Positions 22,003 to 33,560 of a stretch of 64,000 nt of DNA are shown here, piece by piece. The stretch covers positions 14,636,640 to 14,700,639 of the forward strand of contig OX393581.1 in the NCBI GenBank assembly GCA_947652605.1, given 5' to 3'. This stretch comes from Elmis aenea. Taxonomy: Eukaryota; Arthropoda; Insecta; Coleoptera; Elmidae. Both the position numbers and the translations under genes were made by a program. The notes below the pieces were generated by a model. That model was given only the letters and a program-made list of their open reading frames with translations. It ran no database searches and was not told the DNA's origin. Positions within the stretch are counted from its first letter, which is position 1, and each line of letters opens with the position of its first letter.

Positions 22003-23822
22003 CAGCTACAAAGAAGTTTAAATTAGACAAGTTGTTCCTTTTTCGGAGACCTATTCAATTGTGCTTGAATGTTTTTAAAAATTTCCAAAGGACTGGGAGG
22101 TATCTGTTATATTACCGATATTCAAGACTGGCGATAGCAAAAATTGCGAAAACTATAGAGACATATCTCTACTTAGTGTAGTAGAAAAATTATATGAAAG
22201 AATTTTGAAGGAGAGATTAAGAAAGCATTTCGAAAGAAATTTGGAAGAGGCGCAATGTGGCTTTAGACCGGGCAGAAGCACGCAGGATCTAATTTTTACG
22301 TTAAGACAGTTAAGTGAAAAAACAATGGAACATTCAAAGATGCTTAATCGATCTTTCTAAAGCCTTCGATAGAGTGCCAAGGATAAAGATCTGGAAGATA
22401 TTGAAACAAAGTGGAGTGCGAGAAGAATTATTAAACGCCATCAAGAGTTTATATAAGAGCAGTAGAAATTATGTGCGAACCCATAACAGCATTTCCCAGG
22501 AATTTATAACAACAGTTGTAAGACAAGGAGGCACATTAAGTCCACTGCTCTTTATAATTCTTATGGATAAAATAATTAAAGAATATGGGCAAAACACAAA
22601 GAAAGCCTACTGGGGTTGGAATAAACTAAAACCAATATCCTTAACAGAATTAGCCTTTCCAGATGATGTGGTGTTATTACCTAAAAGCGAAAAGGACTTG
22701 CAATTCAATCTAGACGTATGAGCAGATACATTAAGTAGATATAATATGAATATTAATATAACAAAGACAAAGGTTATGGTTATAGCGAAAAGCCATGAAC
22801 CAGTTACAATTATGCTAGACCAAAAAAGATAGAGCAGGTAGCAAGTTTTAAATATTTAGGGACAATAATTGCAGAAAATGGTAAATTGGAAGAAGATCTG
22901 AATAACAGAATAGCGGCAGCGACAAAATTTTACTACGCCACTAATAAATGTTTGATAAGTAAGAAGGAAATATCAAAAGAAACGAAGACGCGAGTTTTTA
23001 ATGCAGTGTACGTACCCATCCTCACGTACAGTTCAGAAACTTGGACACTAACTCAAAAACAAAAACAAAGAATACAGGTACAGAAAATGAGATTTCTGAG
23101 AAGAATAGAGGGATGTAGACTGATCGATAAAATCAGTAACGAAAAAATCCGAAATAACTTAGGATTAACAGATATTAAGAAAAAGATGGAGACGAATCAA
23201 TTAAGATGGCTTGGCATCTACTACGCATGCCAGAAAGTAGATACGCGAAAATAGGATGGAACGTGAAGATGAAGGGAAAAATAAATAGATGAAAAACAAA
23301 AATAAAATGGGAAAAAGAAGTGAGGCAGAGACTAGAAGAAAAAGGAGTCGGCTGGAGAGATGTGCCACAATTAGCTAACGATAGGAAGGAGTGGAGAAAC
23401 ATAATACAGAAATGGAAAAGCATACCTCGACACCGAAAGGTGCAAGAGGAACCGATTAAGCAGAAGAAGAAGAAAATTTCCATGGCACGCTAGACAATAA
23501 ACAAAAATCAAAATAAGCATTTTTTTTTAAATCGTTAATAGCTCGGTTATACTTGATGGTACAAAATTATTTTTGGAGAAAAAGTTATAGATTTTTCACG
23601 CACTATAAAATGAAAACATTCATTTGTTTCAATATTGTTTAAATTGTTAGATAAATTACAAACTTTAATTTTTTTTTTATGGAAACCATAGTTGGCTATG
23701 ACCTCATAGAAAAGCATTTTTTTCCTCTTTTCAATAATATAAGGTTAATATATTTATTTTGATATTTAGGCTCAAAACAAATAAAATTTACCAAAAAGTC
23801 CCTACGAAGCTAAAGAGTGCCA
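22003..23822. mobile_element. TA-element family F copy 2, split by a LINE
   Basis: It starts at CAGCTACAAAGAAGTTTAAA, a block found inside copy 1 (from about 19779), and ends near the palindrome centre at CGAAGCTAAAGAGTGCC. It therefore lacks both termini. An RTE-like LINE (22088-23472) lies inside, flanked by AAAATTTCCA on each side; apart from that it is colinear with copy 1. Confidence 0.8.
22088..23472 (+). pseudogene. 5'-truncated RTE-like LINE with reverse transcriptase
   Basis: A non-LTR reverse transcriptase, decayed. Frame 1 (22088-22357) gives VILPIFKTGDSKNCENYR, SLLSVVEKLYERIL and CGFRPGRSTQDLIF. A frameshift near 22310 leads to LIDLSKAFDRVP, VVRQGGTLSPLLF and LAFPDDVVLL, where the catalytic FADD has become FPDD. 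A stop at 22719 and another frame change precede IEQVASFKYLGTII, VFNAVYVPILTYSSETWTLT, KMRFLRRIEG and QLRWLG, ending GVGWRDVPQLAND. This motif order is typical of RTE-like elements. The endonuclease is missing (5' truncation). A (GAA)n-type tail and the 10-bp target duplication AAAATTTCCA (22078-22087, 23473-23482) mark its ends. Inactive. Confidence 0.88.
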
Positions 23823-24666
23823 CTACAAAGTCGGTCTCGTTATTTTTGTGTCAGACCTAAGTACATATATTTCAACGTCGACTTATTTTTAAGCATTTAA
23901 TTTGTAAGAATGCAAATAGATTCAAAACAAATTAAGGTTTATACTTCGTAAGAATATGTTATTTCGTTGGTTAGAATGTATCTGAACCGTAAACGTCGCA
24001 CGAATAAAATTTGCTGCCACTAAAACTGTTGATGAATTTATTTCGTATCTACAAAATTTAGAAGGTCATGCCGACACCTACAAAGTATTCGCTCATAGTT
24101 TTATGAACCATTGAAACAAAGGAACGTAATTGGTACGTTTAATGTTGTATACAGTTTAACTGGAATATATTTTTATAAGAAAAAAAAAAAACAAATAACG
24201 TTGTGCAACGTTTTACATTAAATCACTTGGGCAGACGCCAGCGTCTACCACAGTTCGTTTTCCACACTTTACTAGCAAATAGTGTATTAAAAGTTTAAAT
24301 GCAGCTATGAAATTAGATTAGTGTGTTACACGGTGTTTTAACCTCAAGTACATAAAAGCCTGCAAATTTTACATGGCGCTTAGTACACAAAAAAAAAGAA
24401 AGAATAAGAAAGATAAATTTAATTATTCAGATTTTTAACTTTCTACTTACTTTTCCTCAAAGAGTTTTACCTTACAAACTTTCTTAGATTCTAATAGTTT
24501 TGTTTAAGTTGTTAGTTCAATTGTTTGAACAGATTTAAAGAAAATAATTTTTGATGTATGCATATTTTATGACTATAGACTGAAGAAACTAGAGTTAAGC
24601 AAAAAGAATGTAAAAAGTTTTATATTCTTTAAGGAAAGGTAAACTATTAAAAAAAGTAAAAAAAAG
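23823..24666. other. AT-rich DNA, nothing recognised
   Basis: No repeat end or homologous frame was recognised. Confidence 0.45.
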
Positions 24667-24668
24667 TA

Positions 24669-26357
24669 CAAAAGGGTGTCCCCGTTATCACCGCGAATAT
24701 TTTAAGTGGTGATAGAGGACCTTTTTCTATGAAAAAATTTCAAGTAAAATTTTTTCCTAAAATCAAATGCTAAGCTGATATCAACACTTACTTGATTTTT
24801 TTACACTTCTGCATTTATAAGACTCTGTAGCCGAAAATATCAATTTTATCGTAAAATACCTAAAAAATTTTTAATAGAACATGAAATTCTCTACAAAATT
24901 AGTTTTATTTATTTTTTGTCTACAGGCAATGGTTTGAGAGTTATAAAGCAGTTTGTACAAAAAAATGTAAAAAATTTACAAAATTTAATTGTTTCTTAGA
25001 CTTTGCAACCGCTGTATCTTTAAAACGAAAGGTTGTACAAAAAAACTGACGACCCATTCCGGATAGCAAATTTTATGGTCTACAACTTTGGTCAAGTGAA
25101 ATTTTTTGAAAATCAAACCGATTTTCCGGAAAAGTTGAAAATAAGGAATAGAGTGCAAAAACAAAATTTCCTACAAATATTGTTTCGTATTTAAAAATGC
25201 TTTTAAAGAGAGTGCGATTACGTGATTGAAAATGATGGAGGTCATTTTGAACACTTATTTTGTGGTTACATGTTAATTTTATTGTGTTAAGATGGATTTG
25301 CATTGTTTTGAATTTTATCGTTTTCGAAAAACAAAAACTCCCGGTTATTATGATATTTTGTATTTAAAAATTCCATAGCACCGGCAACATTCATAAAATT
25401 ATGTATCTCATCAGTTTCAAAGCTTTTTATGAAGTTTGAAATTCTTCACAAAACCACCCCTTATCATTTTTTTTAAGGAGCTAACGAACAAATTTAACAA
25501 AAAATTGTAAAATTACATATAAATAAGTTATGTAAATTTTTAAAAACGCCGCATCTTTTTAACGAAACGTCGTAGAGCAAAACGGATGCCTATTGCGGAT
25601 AAGGCATTTAACCGACTACAACATCGGTAAATATGTTGTTCAATAAAACTAAATGTATCATAGAAATGTTTATAATAATGAAAAAGGTGGGAAAAAAAAA
25701 CGATAAAATGCAAAACAATGCAAATCCATCTGGACGCAATAAAATTAACATGTAACCACAAAATTACTTTAATAAGTGTTCAAAATGACCTCCATCATTT
25801 TCAATCACGTAATCGCACTCTCTTTAAAAGCATTTTTAATACGAAACAATATTTGTAGGAAATTTTGTTTTTGCACTCTATTCCTTATTTTCAACTTTTC
25901 CGGAAAATCGGTTTGATTTTCAAAAAATTTCACTTGAGCAAAGTTGTAGACCATAAAATTTGCTATCCGGAATGGGCCGTCAGTTTTTTTGTACAACCTT
26001 TCGTTTTAAAGATACAGCGGTTGCAAAGTCTAAGAAACAATTAAATTTTGTAAATTTTTTACATTTTTTTGAACAAACTGCTTTATAACTCTCAAACCAT
26101 TGCCTGTAGACAAAAAATAAATAAAACTAATTTTGTAGAAAATTTCATGTTCTATTAAAAATCTTTTAGGTATTTTACGATAAAATTGATATTTTCGGCT
26201 ACAGAGTCTTATAAATGCAGAAGTGTAAACAAATCAAGTAAGTGTTGATATCAGCTTAGCATTTGATTTAAGGAAAAAAATTTAGTGGAAATTTTTTTTT
26301 AGAAAAAGGTCCTCTATCACCACTTAAAATATTCGCGGTGATAACGGGGACACCCTG
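24669..26357. mobile_element. Large palindromic TA-element (family Q), 1.7 kb
   Basis: The right end is GACACCCTG-TA and the left end a slightly altered TA-CAAAAGGGTGTCCCC. The two arms, about 24669-25320 and 25701-26357, are inverted copies with few differences over roughly 650 bp, sharing for example CAACCGCTGTATC and its complement. The loop is about 380 bp. The sizeable reading frames on both strands exist because the same arm is read twice. No second copy is in the window. Transcription from either side would make a very long hairpin. Confidence 0.85.
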
Positions 26358-26639
26358 TATATGTACATATTAAATGAAAAAAAAAATTACTTTAAGACAA
26401 ACATGCAATTTCAAGAGCTCTTTAATCTAAAATTTTCTGCAAATTGGTAATTTAAATAAAACTTTCAGTAAGTAAAATTGACTTGAATAATCTTAAAAGT
26501 CCGATTATCAAAGATTTTTTGTTATCTTAAACAGCGAATTGTATGTACAAGTTTTAAGTACTATAATCCAGTTTGGTCAGTACCGGAATTAAGATTGGAT
26601 GACGATTTAAAGTAAATAGTTGTTTGGTAGCTTTAGCTT

Positions 26640-27425
26640 TAGCATTGTTCATTTACATCCACCTCCCTTCCTACATTGCTAGTTTTAATCTGTCATAGGT
26701 CATAGAGGTTAAGTTTTTTCTAGCCAGAGTCACTACTTTCCACCCAAAAGTGAATGCGTTGTGTCACCGGTCGAGCGACTTTTAGGCGATCTCTAAAAGA
26801 GGAACAAAAAAGTACCTAGATTATTATGTTCTAAATTTTGTTGGTGGATGCAATATAATTTAACGTTATAATGGTGGTTAATTGTGGATTCCCTCCAATT
26901 CGTTTTGTGTGCACTTGGGGTCAAAAGTAACAGTGTTACAACCAACCCCAATCAATGTTTTCACTTGCAAAAGTTCACTCAGCACATAATTAGTCGTTTT
27001 CTTCGTAGATGACAACATAAAAAACTTGTCGGAATAATTTTCCAATTTGTTGTTTTGTTTTGTTTCCCATTTTTGAATATTTTCTCATTTCCTTATGTGT
27101 ATGTTGGAATCAAATATTAATTTTGTTGATGAATACTAATATATTTACCCACTACTTATGAGCTGTGTAAATTATTTTACCGTTTCAACTTACCCCGATC
27201 ATTGTTCCTTTTAACCTCAACGTTGAGGTTGGAAGTAACAGCTGTCTTACTACGGAAAAAAAACAAATTTCTTACATATGTTTTACGAAACATATGAAAT
27301 AAATATCTTGGAACGAAGACAAATGTCTAATCTATCATTAAATCAATTTGGATGTAAAAAAACTCTATGAGAAATTAAATAAAAACAAAACAATGTTACT
27401 TTCATCCCCGGTCTCCCCTACCCCA
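26640..27425. repeat. Dispersed repeat N, copy 1
   Basis: At least 26648-27158 is repeated at 53024-53522 in the same orientation, with shared blocks such as GTGTCACCGGTCGAG and GACTTTTAGGCGATCTC. The downstream part holds several GGTxGxAAGTAACA phrases and ends with a complement of GGGGAGACCGGGGATGA, a phrase that precedes copy 2 in the opposite orientation. No frame or inverted terminal repeat defines the class. Confidence 0.75.
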
Positions 27426-28308
27426 TTTGAATAAATCAAAATGTAAAATATAATACAAAAGTTGTGGTGTGATCTATGCGTTTATTTTTTCGATGGTTCT
27501 AAAATCAACATAAAATGAACACATTTTTTTAAAACTTTGTATTATTATTGATATAAGAACGATTAGACACTATGTTATTATTAAAAAGTTTAGTAAGAGA
27601 GTGTATTTGATCTTAAATTCACCTTTATATTTTGTAACGGTTTGTTAACAATGTATTTATCTAAGATATTAAAATTTTTTCAAAATAATATCACATGTTT
27701 AAAGGCAACTGACTACATTGCAAATTCACTGAGTTTAATAAAAATGTTTGATTATTTGGTAACCATATCAGAGCTAATGCAGCTATTGATCAAAGATTGT
27801 AAATATGTTGCTTATTTCCATTATAGTACAAAGAAAACCTTCAAAGGGATCAAAACAATTTGTGATTACTATACAACTGTGGTTTGAGTGAGCGATTGGT
27901 AATTGTAACAAATTTAGTGACATTCAATTAAAAGTTTATTATTTTAATTAAATAGTTATTAGTTTAACTAAAAACAGATTTGTTAAAAAAACACAATTAA
28001 CATCAAAAACAATTTGAAAATAAACACATAAAAGTTATATTGTATTATTCTTGTATTAATGTACTGTAATGTTTTATGTAAAGTAATTTTGTTTTGCGAG
28101 TTCCTCGATATTTATAAATATAGTTATACCTACTGGGTGATACGGCACAGATAGAAAGTATCATTTGACATTTAATTAGTTGTTTTCTTTTTAATAAAAA
28201 TAATAAGTGATGGGTAAAATACGATATTTCTTGATTTTGTGACTTATTTATAAAAACTGATGGAGCAAGTAATATATCATTTAAAAGAAAAAACAAAAGC
28301 ACATTTAA
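27426..28308. other. AT-rich DNA, nothing recognised
   Basis: Only short frames without family resemblance are present. Confidence 0.45.
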
Positions 28309-28500
28309 CTATTCCATAGCCAACCTCGCGGCCCATAAGAAAAATGAAATACGGGGTAATCTCAAAAATGGTAGACCTTTAAAATGTACAAATAAAATTG
28401 ATCTAATGAAACAAATAAAAAAGTCACGAAGGAAAAAAAATCAACATTTTCATATTATTTGCTATATTATCTGAAGTACGAGAAATTTTGGACTTTTCTT
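28309..28500. mobile_element. TA-element family K fragment 1
   Basis: About 190 bp resemble 41379-41610: shared CGGCCCATAAGAAAAA, GTACAAATAAAATTGATCTA and ACGAGAAAT blocks in the same order. No termini are preserved. Confidence 0.6.
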
Positions 28501-29499
28501 CAACTTTTCATTGGTTTGTTTGTAATCTATCCAATTCTTCTTGCAATTACATTTCTGTTTTTGTAACACTTAAAAATGGGTCAAAAACCAAGTCGGGAAT
28601 CTTCAAATCGTTCGAATAAGTAGCATATCCAAATAATGGCAGTAGACTTGAACGTCAATATCGTACAGAAAGCCTGGAAAACTGGTAAAATTCTCCACGT
28701 CTCAAGTTGCATTTGAACAGAACAAGCTTTAAAACAAATTGCAGATATAACAGCCTTCGTTATAATAAAATTGGGATTACCTCCTTGCAGCTGCAGAGTC
28801 ATTTCATTACTTGAAATATAAATCAGACAAATAAGCTCTGTCATTTTAACACTTCTTCAAATTGTGTTAAGGGAAAGCATTTGTTTTCAAAGAACTGCAA
28901 AACTGCCTCAAAAAGAATATAAAAGCGACGCCTTTCGATAACCAACGAACTTCAGTAGTTTTTTGTTTTATAAATAGTTAAATTTCTATTTTTATCCATT
29001 GTCCTTTTTGTGCAGCCTACCCCCTACCACCCTCAATTCTTTTGGTCTAATGTTTAACCAAAAACGAACAGGATATTTTTTTGCAATATTAGGAGCAAGT
29101 ACCATACTTTTGTGTCCAGTGATAATTCTTCACAGTTCTTGCTTTTATAAATCAATTTAATCTGTTTCTTCCTATAAATTTGACTAAAGTAATATTTTCG
29201 ATAGAAGCGGGTACAAGTACCCATTACTTAAAAGATAAACTTACCATAACATATGGCGATCTTGTACTTTAATATTATTAATCTTAACAACTCGTACACG
29301 ATATCATACGCAACGAAACAAAGAGATACTGGAACATGACTCTGGTGTTATAATGGGGTTGTTAAAGTCTAGTTATGGACCGTGATTAGTTCTACTACGC
29401 GCTTAATTAATTGCATTTTACGGCTTATTTGATCATCCAATTTTTGCAAGCGTGGGATGACAAAAATGTTAAAACGAAAACAATTACTTGGGTGTACAG
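28501..29499. other. AT-rich DNA, nothing recognised
   Basis: An 87-codon minus-strand frame at 28581-28844 was examined and is not recognisable. No repeat ends were seen. Confidence 0.4.
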
Positions 29500-30606
29500 T
29501 GTCGTTATTAAAGAAAAACTGTTTTTTGTTATATATACAGGGTGTGTATAAATTGGCGGAAGCGCTACACGTGACGATGTTCTTCGTAAAATTCTAAGTC
29601 GAAAATCTTAATACAAAAATGTTGTACTATCTGCAAAAGGTCCTCAAAGTTTTGACATTCAGTCCTTTAATAAGCGTTATTATTTAATATTTTTTAATGA
29701 AAAAACTGCGATTTGGAATAAAAATAAATTACGAATAATATTTTCTCCTAGATATTGTGTTTTTCCTTTCAAAAATTGGTGTTCACAATATGTTAATCAC
29801 TGATTTGAATGAAAATAATATACATGGCAACATTGTCATTGGCTGTCATCTCTGTTTTTTCGTAATTATTTCTAGTTTGTTTTTACGATACCCAAAAGTT
29901 TGTAGCTATGTTTACGAACTGAAGGCTTTTAGTTCGAACAAAAATTGTAAATACCTAAGTAAAAATTGCTGATAAAAAAATGTCCAAACGCAAATCAATG
30001 TATGCAATGTTGCCAATTTTTGTTTTCTTTAAATGGTTCCTGAGGCCATAGGAAGCATGGTACAACATTGTTGTATCAAGATTTTCGACTTAGAATTTTA
30101 CGAAGAACATCGTCACATGTAGCGCTTCCGCCAATTTATACACACCCTGTATAATGTGTCATATCTCCCTTATTGTTTTAAATATCGAAAAAGTTTATGA
30201 AGATTATTTTTAGATATTTTTATGTAGATTAAGATAGTGCAAATTTTTTTACGTTCGCTGTTAAAAAGTTATGACACAAACTCACCTTTTTTTAAATGGA
30301 AGCTGTAGTTAGCTAAGATCCATTTAAATTCCTTATTTTTTTTCCCTTTCCAAATATGTAAGGGATGTATTTATTTTCAATAATACGCAAGTTACGAAGG
30401 TTTTTTAATTTTTTTAAACATGAGAAACAAAAAGTAGGCTGTGAAAACACAAAAAAAAACGAGAAAAACCGAAATGAAGAATATATTTGAGAACTGTTCT
30501 GAGTTTGTTTCAAAAAACTGCAAAATTGTTTGGTAATTTAACCGTTTCCCTATCTTGACTATTAAGCGAGATACCCATGTAATCCCATCGAATTTGGACC
30601 ACTCTG
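29500..30606. mobile_element. TA-element family D copy 2 (half), interrupted
   Basis: The left piece (about 29500-29537) and the right piece (30150-30606) match the left arm of the palindrome at 14185-15212, read across the inserted element J. The right terminus CCACTCTG-TA is intact, with CGAGATACC at 30567-30575, 31 bp inside. Only one arm is present. Confidence 0.75.
29538..30149. mobile_element. TA-element family J copy 1, nested in D
   Basis: Terminal inverted repeats of about 70 bp start CAGGGTGTGTATAAATTGGC and continue GGAAGCGCTACA. TA dinucleotides flank the element (29536-29537 and 30150-30151). The second copy is at 61859-62481, with the interior in the opposite orientation. The frame at 29757-29972 has no recognisable product. 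The family lacks the GGKATCTCG box. Confidence 0.88.
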
Positions 30607-30608
30607 TA

Positions 30609-30701
30609 CAGTGTGGTCAAAAATTAGAGTATTGATAATTACAATAGTTAGCAAAAATGTAAAAATTGTTACGGCGACTTTTTTGAAAAACTCATCCATG
30701 A
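30609..30701 (+). mobile_element. TA-element end (CAGTGTGGTCAAAA)
   Basis: Starting on the same TA that closes element D, CAGTGTGGTCAAAAATTAG looks like a Tc1-type left end. No right partner was identified; it runs into the hAT end at 30702. Confidence 0.4.
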
Positions 30702-30785
30702 CAGAGGTTCTCAACCGGTGGTACGGGTACCATCAGTGGCACTTTAAAATAAAAATAGGTGGTACGCGAAATTTATAATGTATTT
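30702..30785 (+). mobile_element. hAT left end (CAGAGGTTCTCAACC)
   Basis: CAGAGGTTCTCAACCGGTGG followed by TACGGGTACC and TGGCAC is the usual left end of Charlie-like hAT elements. No right end was found nearby. Confidence 0.65.
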
Positions 30786-31075
30786 GATACCGGATGCAAG
30801 ATTGCTCATTCATCACAACTTTAATATGTCGCAGGAGAATTATTTTTGTATTACGGCCAAAATTTTCAGGTTTTCCTTTCAATGATACGCAGTAAATGAA
30901 AGGTAAGCTTATGTATGCTATTAAATTTTTATAAAAATTTAAAAGAAGAATCTGGCAATGTAGAACTAACAAGACAAGAGTGTAGCTTATCCCCTACACT
31001 TTTCAATCTATATATAAATGTCGTGTTACAACGATAAATAACTATTGTTAAATAGTTATTTTGGTACAAGACAGG

Positions 31076-31170
31076 AAAGTGGTACTTTACTGGGCGAGTA
31101 GACAGTTTTGGGACGAGCCGTAGGCGAGTCCTGAAAGCATACGAGTCCAGCAAAGACACTTTACGGGTAC
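31076..31170. repeat. Short palindrome around GAGCCGTAGGCGAG
   Basis: AAGTGGTACTTTACTGGGCG on the left mirrors GAGTCCAGCAAAGACACTT on the right, with GACGAGCCGTAGGCGAGTCC at the centre. It resembles in style, though not closely in sequence, the palindrome at 40176-40300. Probably a small MITE. Confidence 0.5.
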
Positions 31171-31280
31171 ACAAAAATCACTATCGTAATAATCCATGAT
31201 TATACTATAACTTAACAAACTACAGGTAAAAACTCGTTTGGTGATATAATGACGCTTGTTTGACAGCGCTAATCAACAAA

Positions 31281-31379
31281 ACAACTCATCACCATGGCAA
31301 CCGCTTCTTTCCGGCTTAGACCGGTAAAGACAACTCATTACTATGGCAACCAGTTACTTTCTGGCCTAGGCTAGTAAAG
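31281..31379. repeat. Two ~50-bp tandem units with ATGGCAACC
   Basis: The unit ACAACTCATCACCATGGCAA ... GGTAAAG (31281-31329) is followed by a diverged second unit (31330-31379). Each carries ATGGCAACC, and a third CCATGGCAACC occurs at about 31634. These resemble half of an RFX X-box, but no regulatory role can be claimed. Confidence 0.6.
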
Positions 31380-31599
31380 ATGTATTTTCCAACCCAAAAA
31401 TTGATTGGAAGCAAATGGTTTTCTGGACGGACGCAGAAAAAATAAACTATTATACTCACAACCTAAACAGGCCTATGTACCCGATAAGATTACTTTTTGC
31501 TGATAGCTAAGTTATACATCAACTTATCAGTATCACACATGTTATTTAAATTTATTGTCAATTCTGAAAAAATGCGTTTTGGACAACAACCACTAAAAA

Positions 31600-31932
31600 T
31601 CAGGTAGGCCGGTCGTTGTAGAATATGTCTTTACCATGGCAACCAATAAAAAATTGCGCCTATAAAAAACCATAAAGTTGATCGACCTACGAAAATTTAT
31701 GATCTCTATCCAATTTGAAATATTTAATAATACAAAAGAGTTATAGACGATTTTTAAAAATCGTATTTTCCGGTTTTTCCTAGTTTCCTCAGATACCGTT
31801 TGAGATATTTTCAATTTCTCTTTGAATTATTAATGAGCCCCGAATTTAGCAACTTTGCCAAATTTAAACCTATACTCTAGCTTTCATAATAAGCGAGATC
31901 CCCATGCTTAAACTTGAATTTTAAACACCCTG
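31600..31932. mobile_element. TA-element family B copy 2 (right half)
   Basis: Colinear with the right half of 5780-6339, including TTATAGACGATTT- and TTGAGATATTTTC-type blocks. It ends ACACCCTG-TA with CGAGATCCC at 31894-31902, 30 bp inside. The left half is missing. Confidence 0.75.
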
Positions 31933-33193
31933 TATATGCATTATTATAAATTCATATAGCGAACGTCATTTGGTGGCTAGTTTATTTTCTACGAGTAAAG
32001 CCGTAATATTTAATAAAACCTTTGTTCATTAAAGTTTCTTCAGTGACTAAAGTAGTATGAATTATTAAAATAATAAAAGCTTTTTAAAAAATCCCTCTTA
32101 CAAGTAAACATTTTTTATTTAACCCATTTTGTAACATATCGTTTTCAAGGTTGCCATAATGGCCTAAATTCAATAAACACAGCATATCGGGGAGCTGACA
32201 GTTGACCATGCTGTTTATCGTTAAATCTAACAAGTAATTTGAATTGTAGTAGGTATGTTAGAAGTACTCAACTGAGAAAGATACATTAAATTATCATCGA
32301 GCTTTTAAATATGGCCTTCTAGGAAAAGTTTGTAAACTTTTAATGTTCATAAACAACTCTCGTAAATAACAATGACCCAAATTTAGTTATAATTTCAAGT
32401 TTAATTATATATATTATGGTTATTGCAGTTAATTTTGTTGAAAGAATGGCCGTAGGGATATCTAGCCATTCTATACCAAAGTAGCTTTAGACAAACTTTT
32501 AACTTTTAACAATGACTCTTTAAAACAGCTGAGCAAAAAGCAGGTAATAAAATATTTTGTTAACCAACCTGAGGCACAATAAAATGTGGGTAGAAGAACA
32601 TACATTTTGTTATCCTTTATATTATTTGTTTCACAAAAGTTTGCTTTGTTATTTTACAAAATGTAGTATTCGTCAGTTTTTATCAGCAAATATAAATCTG
32701 ATTGTTTTTTCCATAGGGACATTAAAATATCATTATTAAAATAAAAACTTTAAACATTGACATATCCTTATAATTATACACATAGATATGAAAAACAAAT
32801 CGTTAGTGTACAGACTTATTCAACTTAATAATAAAAAGTGAATTGTTTAAGTAGTTACATTCGTGTTTAAACACAAACATGTCCCGTTTTGTTTATTCAA
32901 ATATGAAAATGTACCCACCATAGTTACTTGTCAAACAACCTTTTTTTTTAAAGTAAATTAAAACAATAAAAACCAATAAGTTTGTACATACACTGTGTTT
33001 CAAAAAAGCACACTTGCTTATTTTTTTGTCCAACAAATTACACCTCTTAATCGTAGCGAGAAATATAATATTAAACATTGAGTTTCATTTCCATTTTAGT
33101 CGAAACGGGCGACACAATAATTGTACAATATTTTGCATATCTTAAATTTTTTCATGCGTTTAGAAGCATAGTTTTTTGTGTTCTTTGTACAAT
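31933..33193. other. AT-rich DNA, nothing recognised
   Basis: No homologous frame or repeat end was recognised. Confidence 0.45.
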
Positions 33194-33196
33194 TTA

Positions 33197-33560
33197 GGCC
33201 TGTCGCCCACGGGCGACTAAAAATTGCACCATGAAAATCTCCTGAAACTAATTGAATTCGCGCACGGGCGATAAAAAATCGTCGGTACGTTCATTTGTGA
33301 AGATGAACGAAATAGCTTGTGTCGCTGCTCTAATCTTGAGAAAATGAAGCTGCAAACAATTGTGGGTGCATCCATACTTTAATGAAAGGCTGTTAAGTAA
33401 CACATTTGGTAAAAAGTTTACTCCCTCACGGAATCATCCTCAGAAATTTTTTAATTACTTTAGAATGAGTTGTGACAGTTTTGTAATACTATTGATTATG
33501 ATTGGAGCTCGAATTACATATGAAAATACTTCAATGCATAATCCGATATTTTAATATTAT
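33197..33560 (+). mobile_element. PIF/Harbinger element, left part
   Basis: GGCCTGTCGCCCACGGGCGA begins directly after TTA (33194-33196), the usual three-base PIF/Harbinger target. A broken Harbinger transposase N-terminus follows at 33303. No right end was recognised, and the coding sequence stops at 33554, so the copy is 3'-truncated. Confidence 0.55.
33303..33554 (+). pseudogene. PIF/Harbinger (HARBI1-like) transposase N-terminus
   Basis: The frame from ATG 33303 reads MNEIACVAALILRK, a TGA stop at 33345, then in the same frame WVHPYFNERLLSNTFGKKF, HPQKFFNYFRMSCDSFVILL and ITYENTSMHNPIF. HARBI1-like nucleases begin with an RxWWVHPxxxxR motif, then KFxxYFRMSxxxFxxLL and a DTxxRxxI segment, so order and spacing fit well. 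The protein ends just before the catalytic DDE domain. One nonsense mutation and the loss of the nuclease domain make it inactive. A second Harbinger-type trace, a MADF accessory gene, lies at 56629. Confidence 0.75.

Noticed and set aside
25073..25996. Three minus-strand open frames in the 24.7-26.4 kb palindrome
   Set aside because: They are the same palindromic arm or loop read twice; no family motif, and the frames mirror each other across the axis.
28581..28844. 87-codon minus-strand frame, considered as a possible receptor-type exon
   Set aside because: No splice-compatible frame continues on either side, upstream frames are closed, and no known motif is present.
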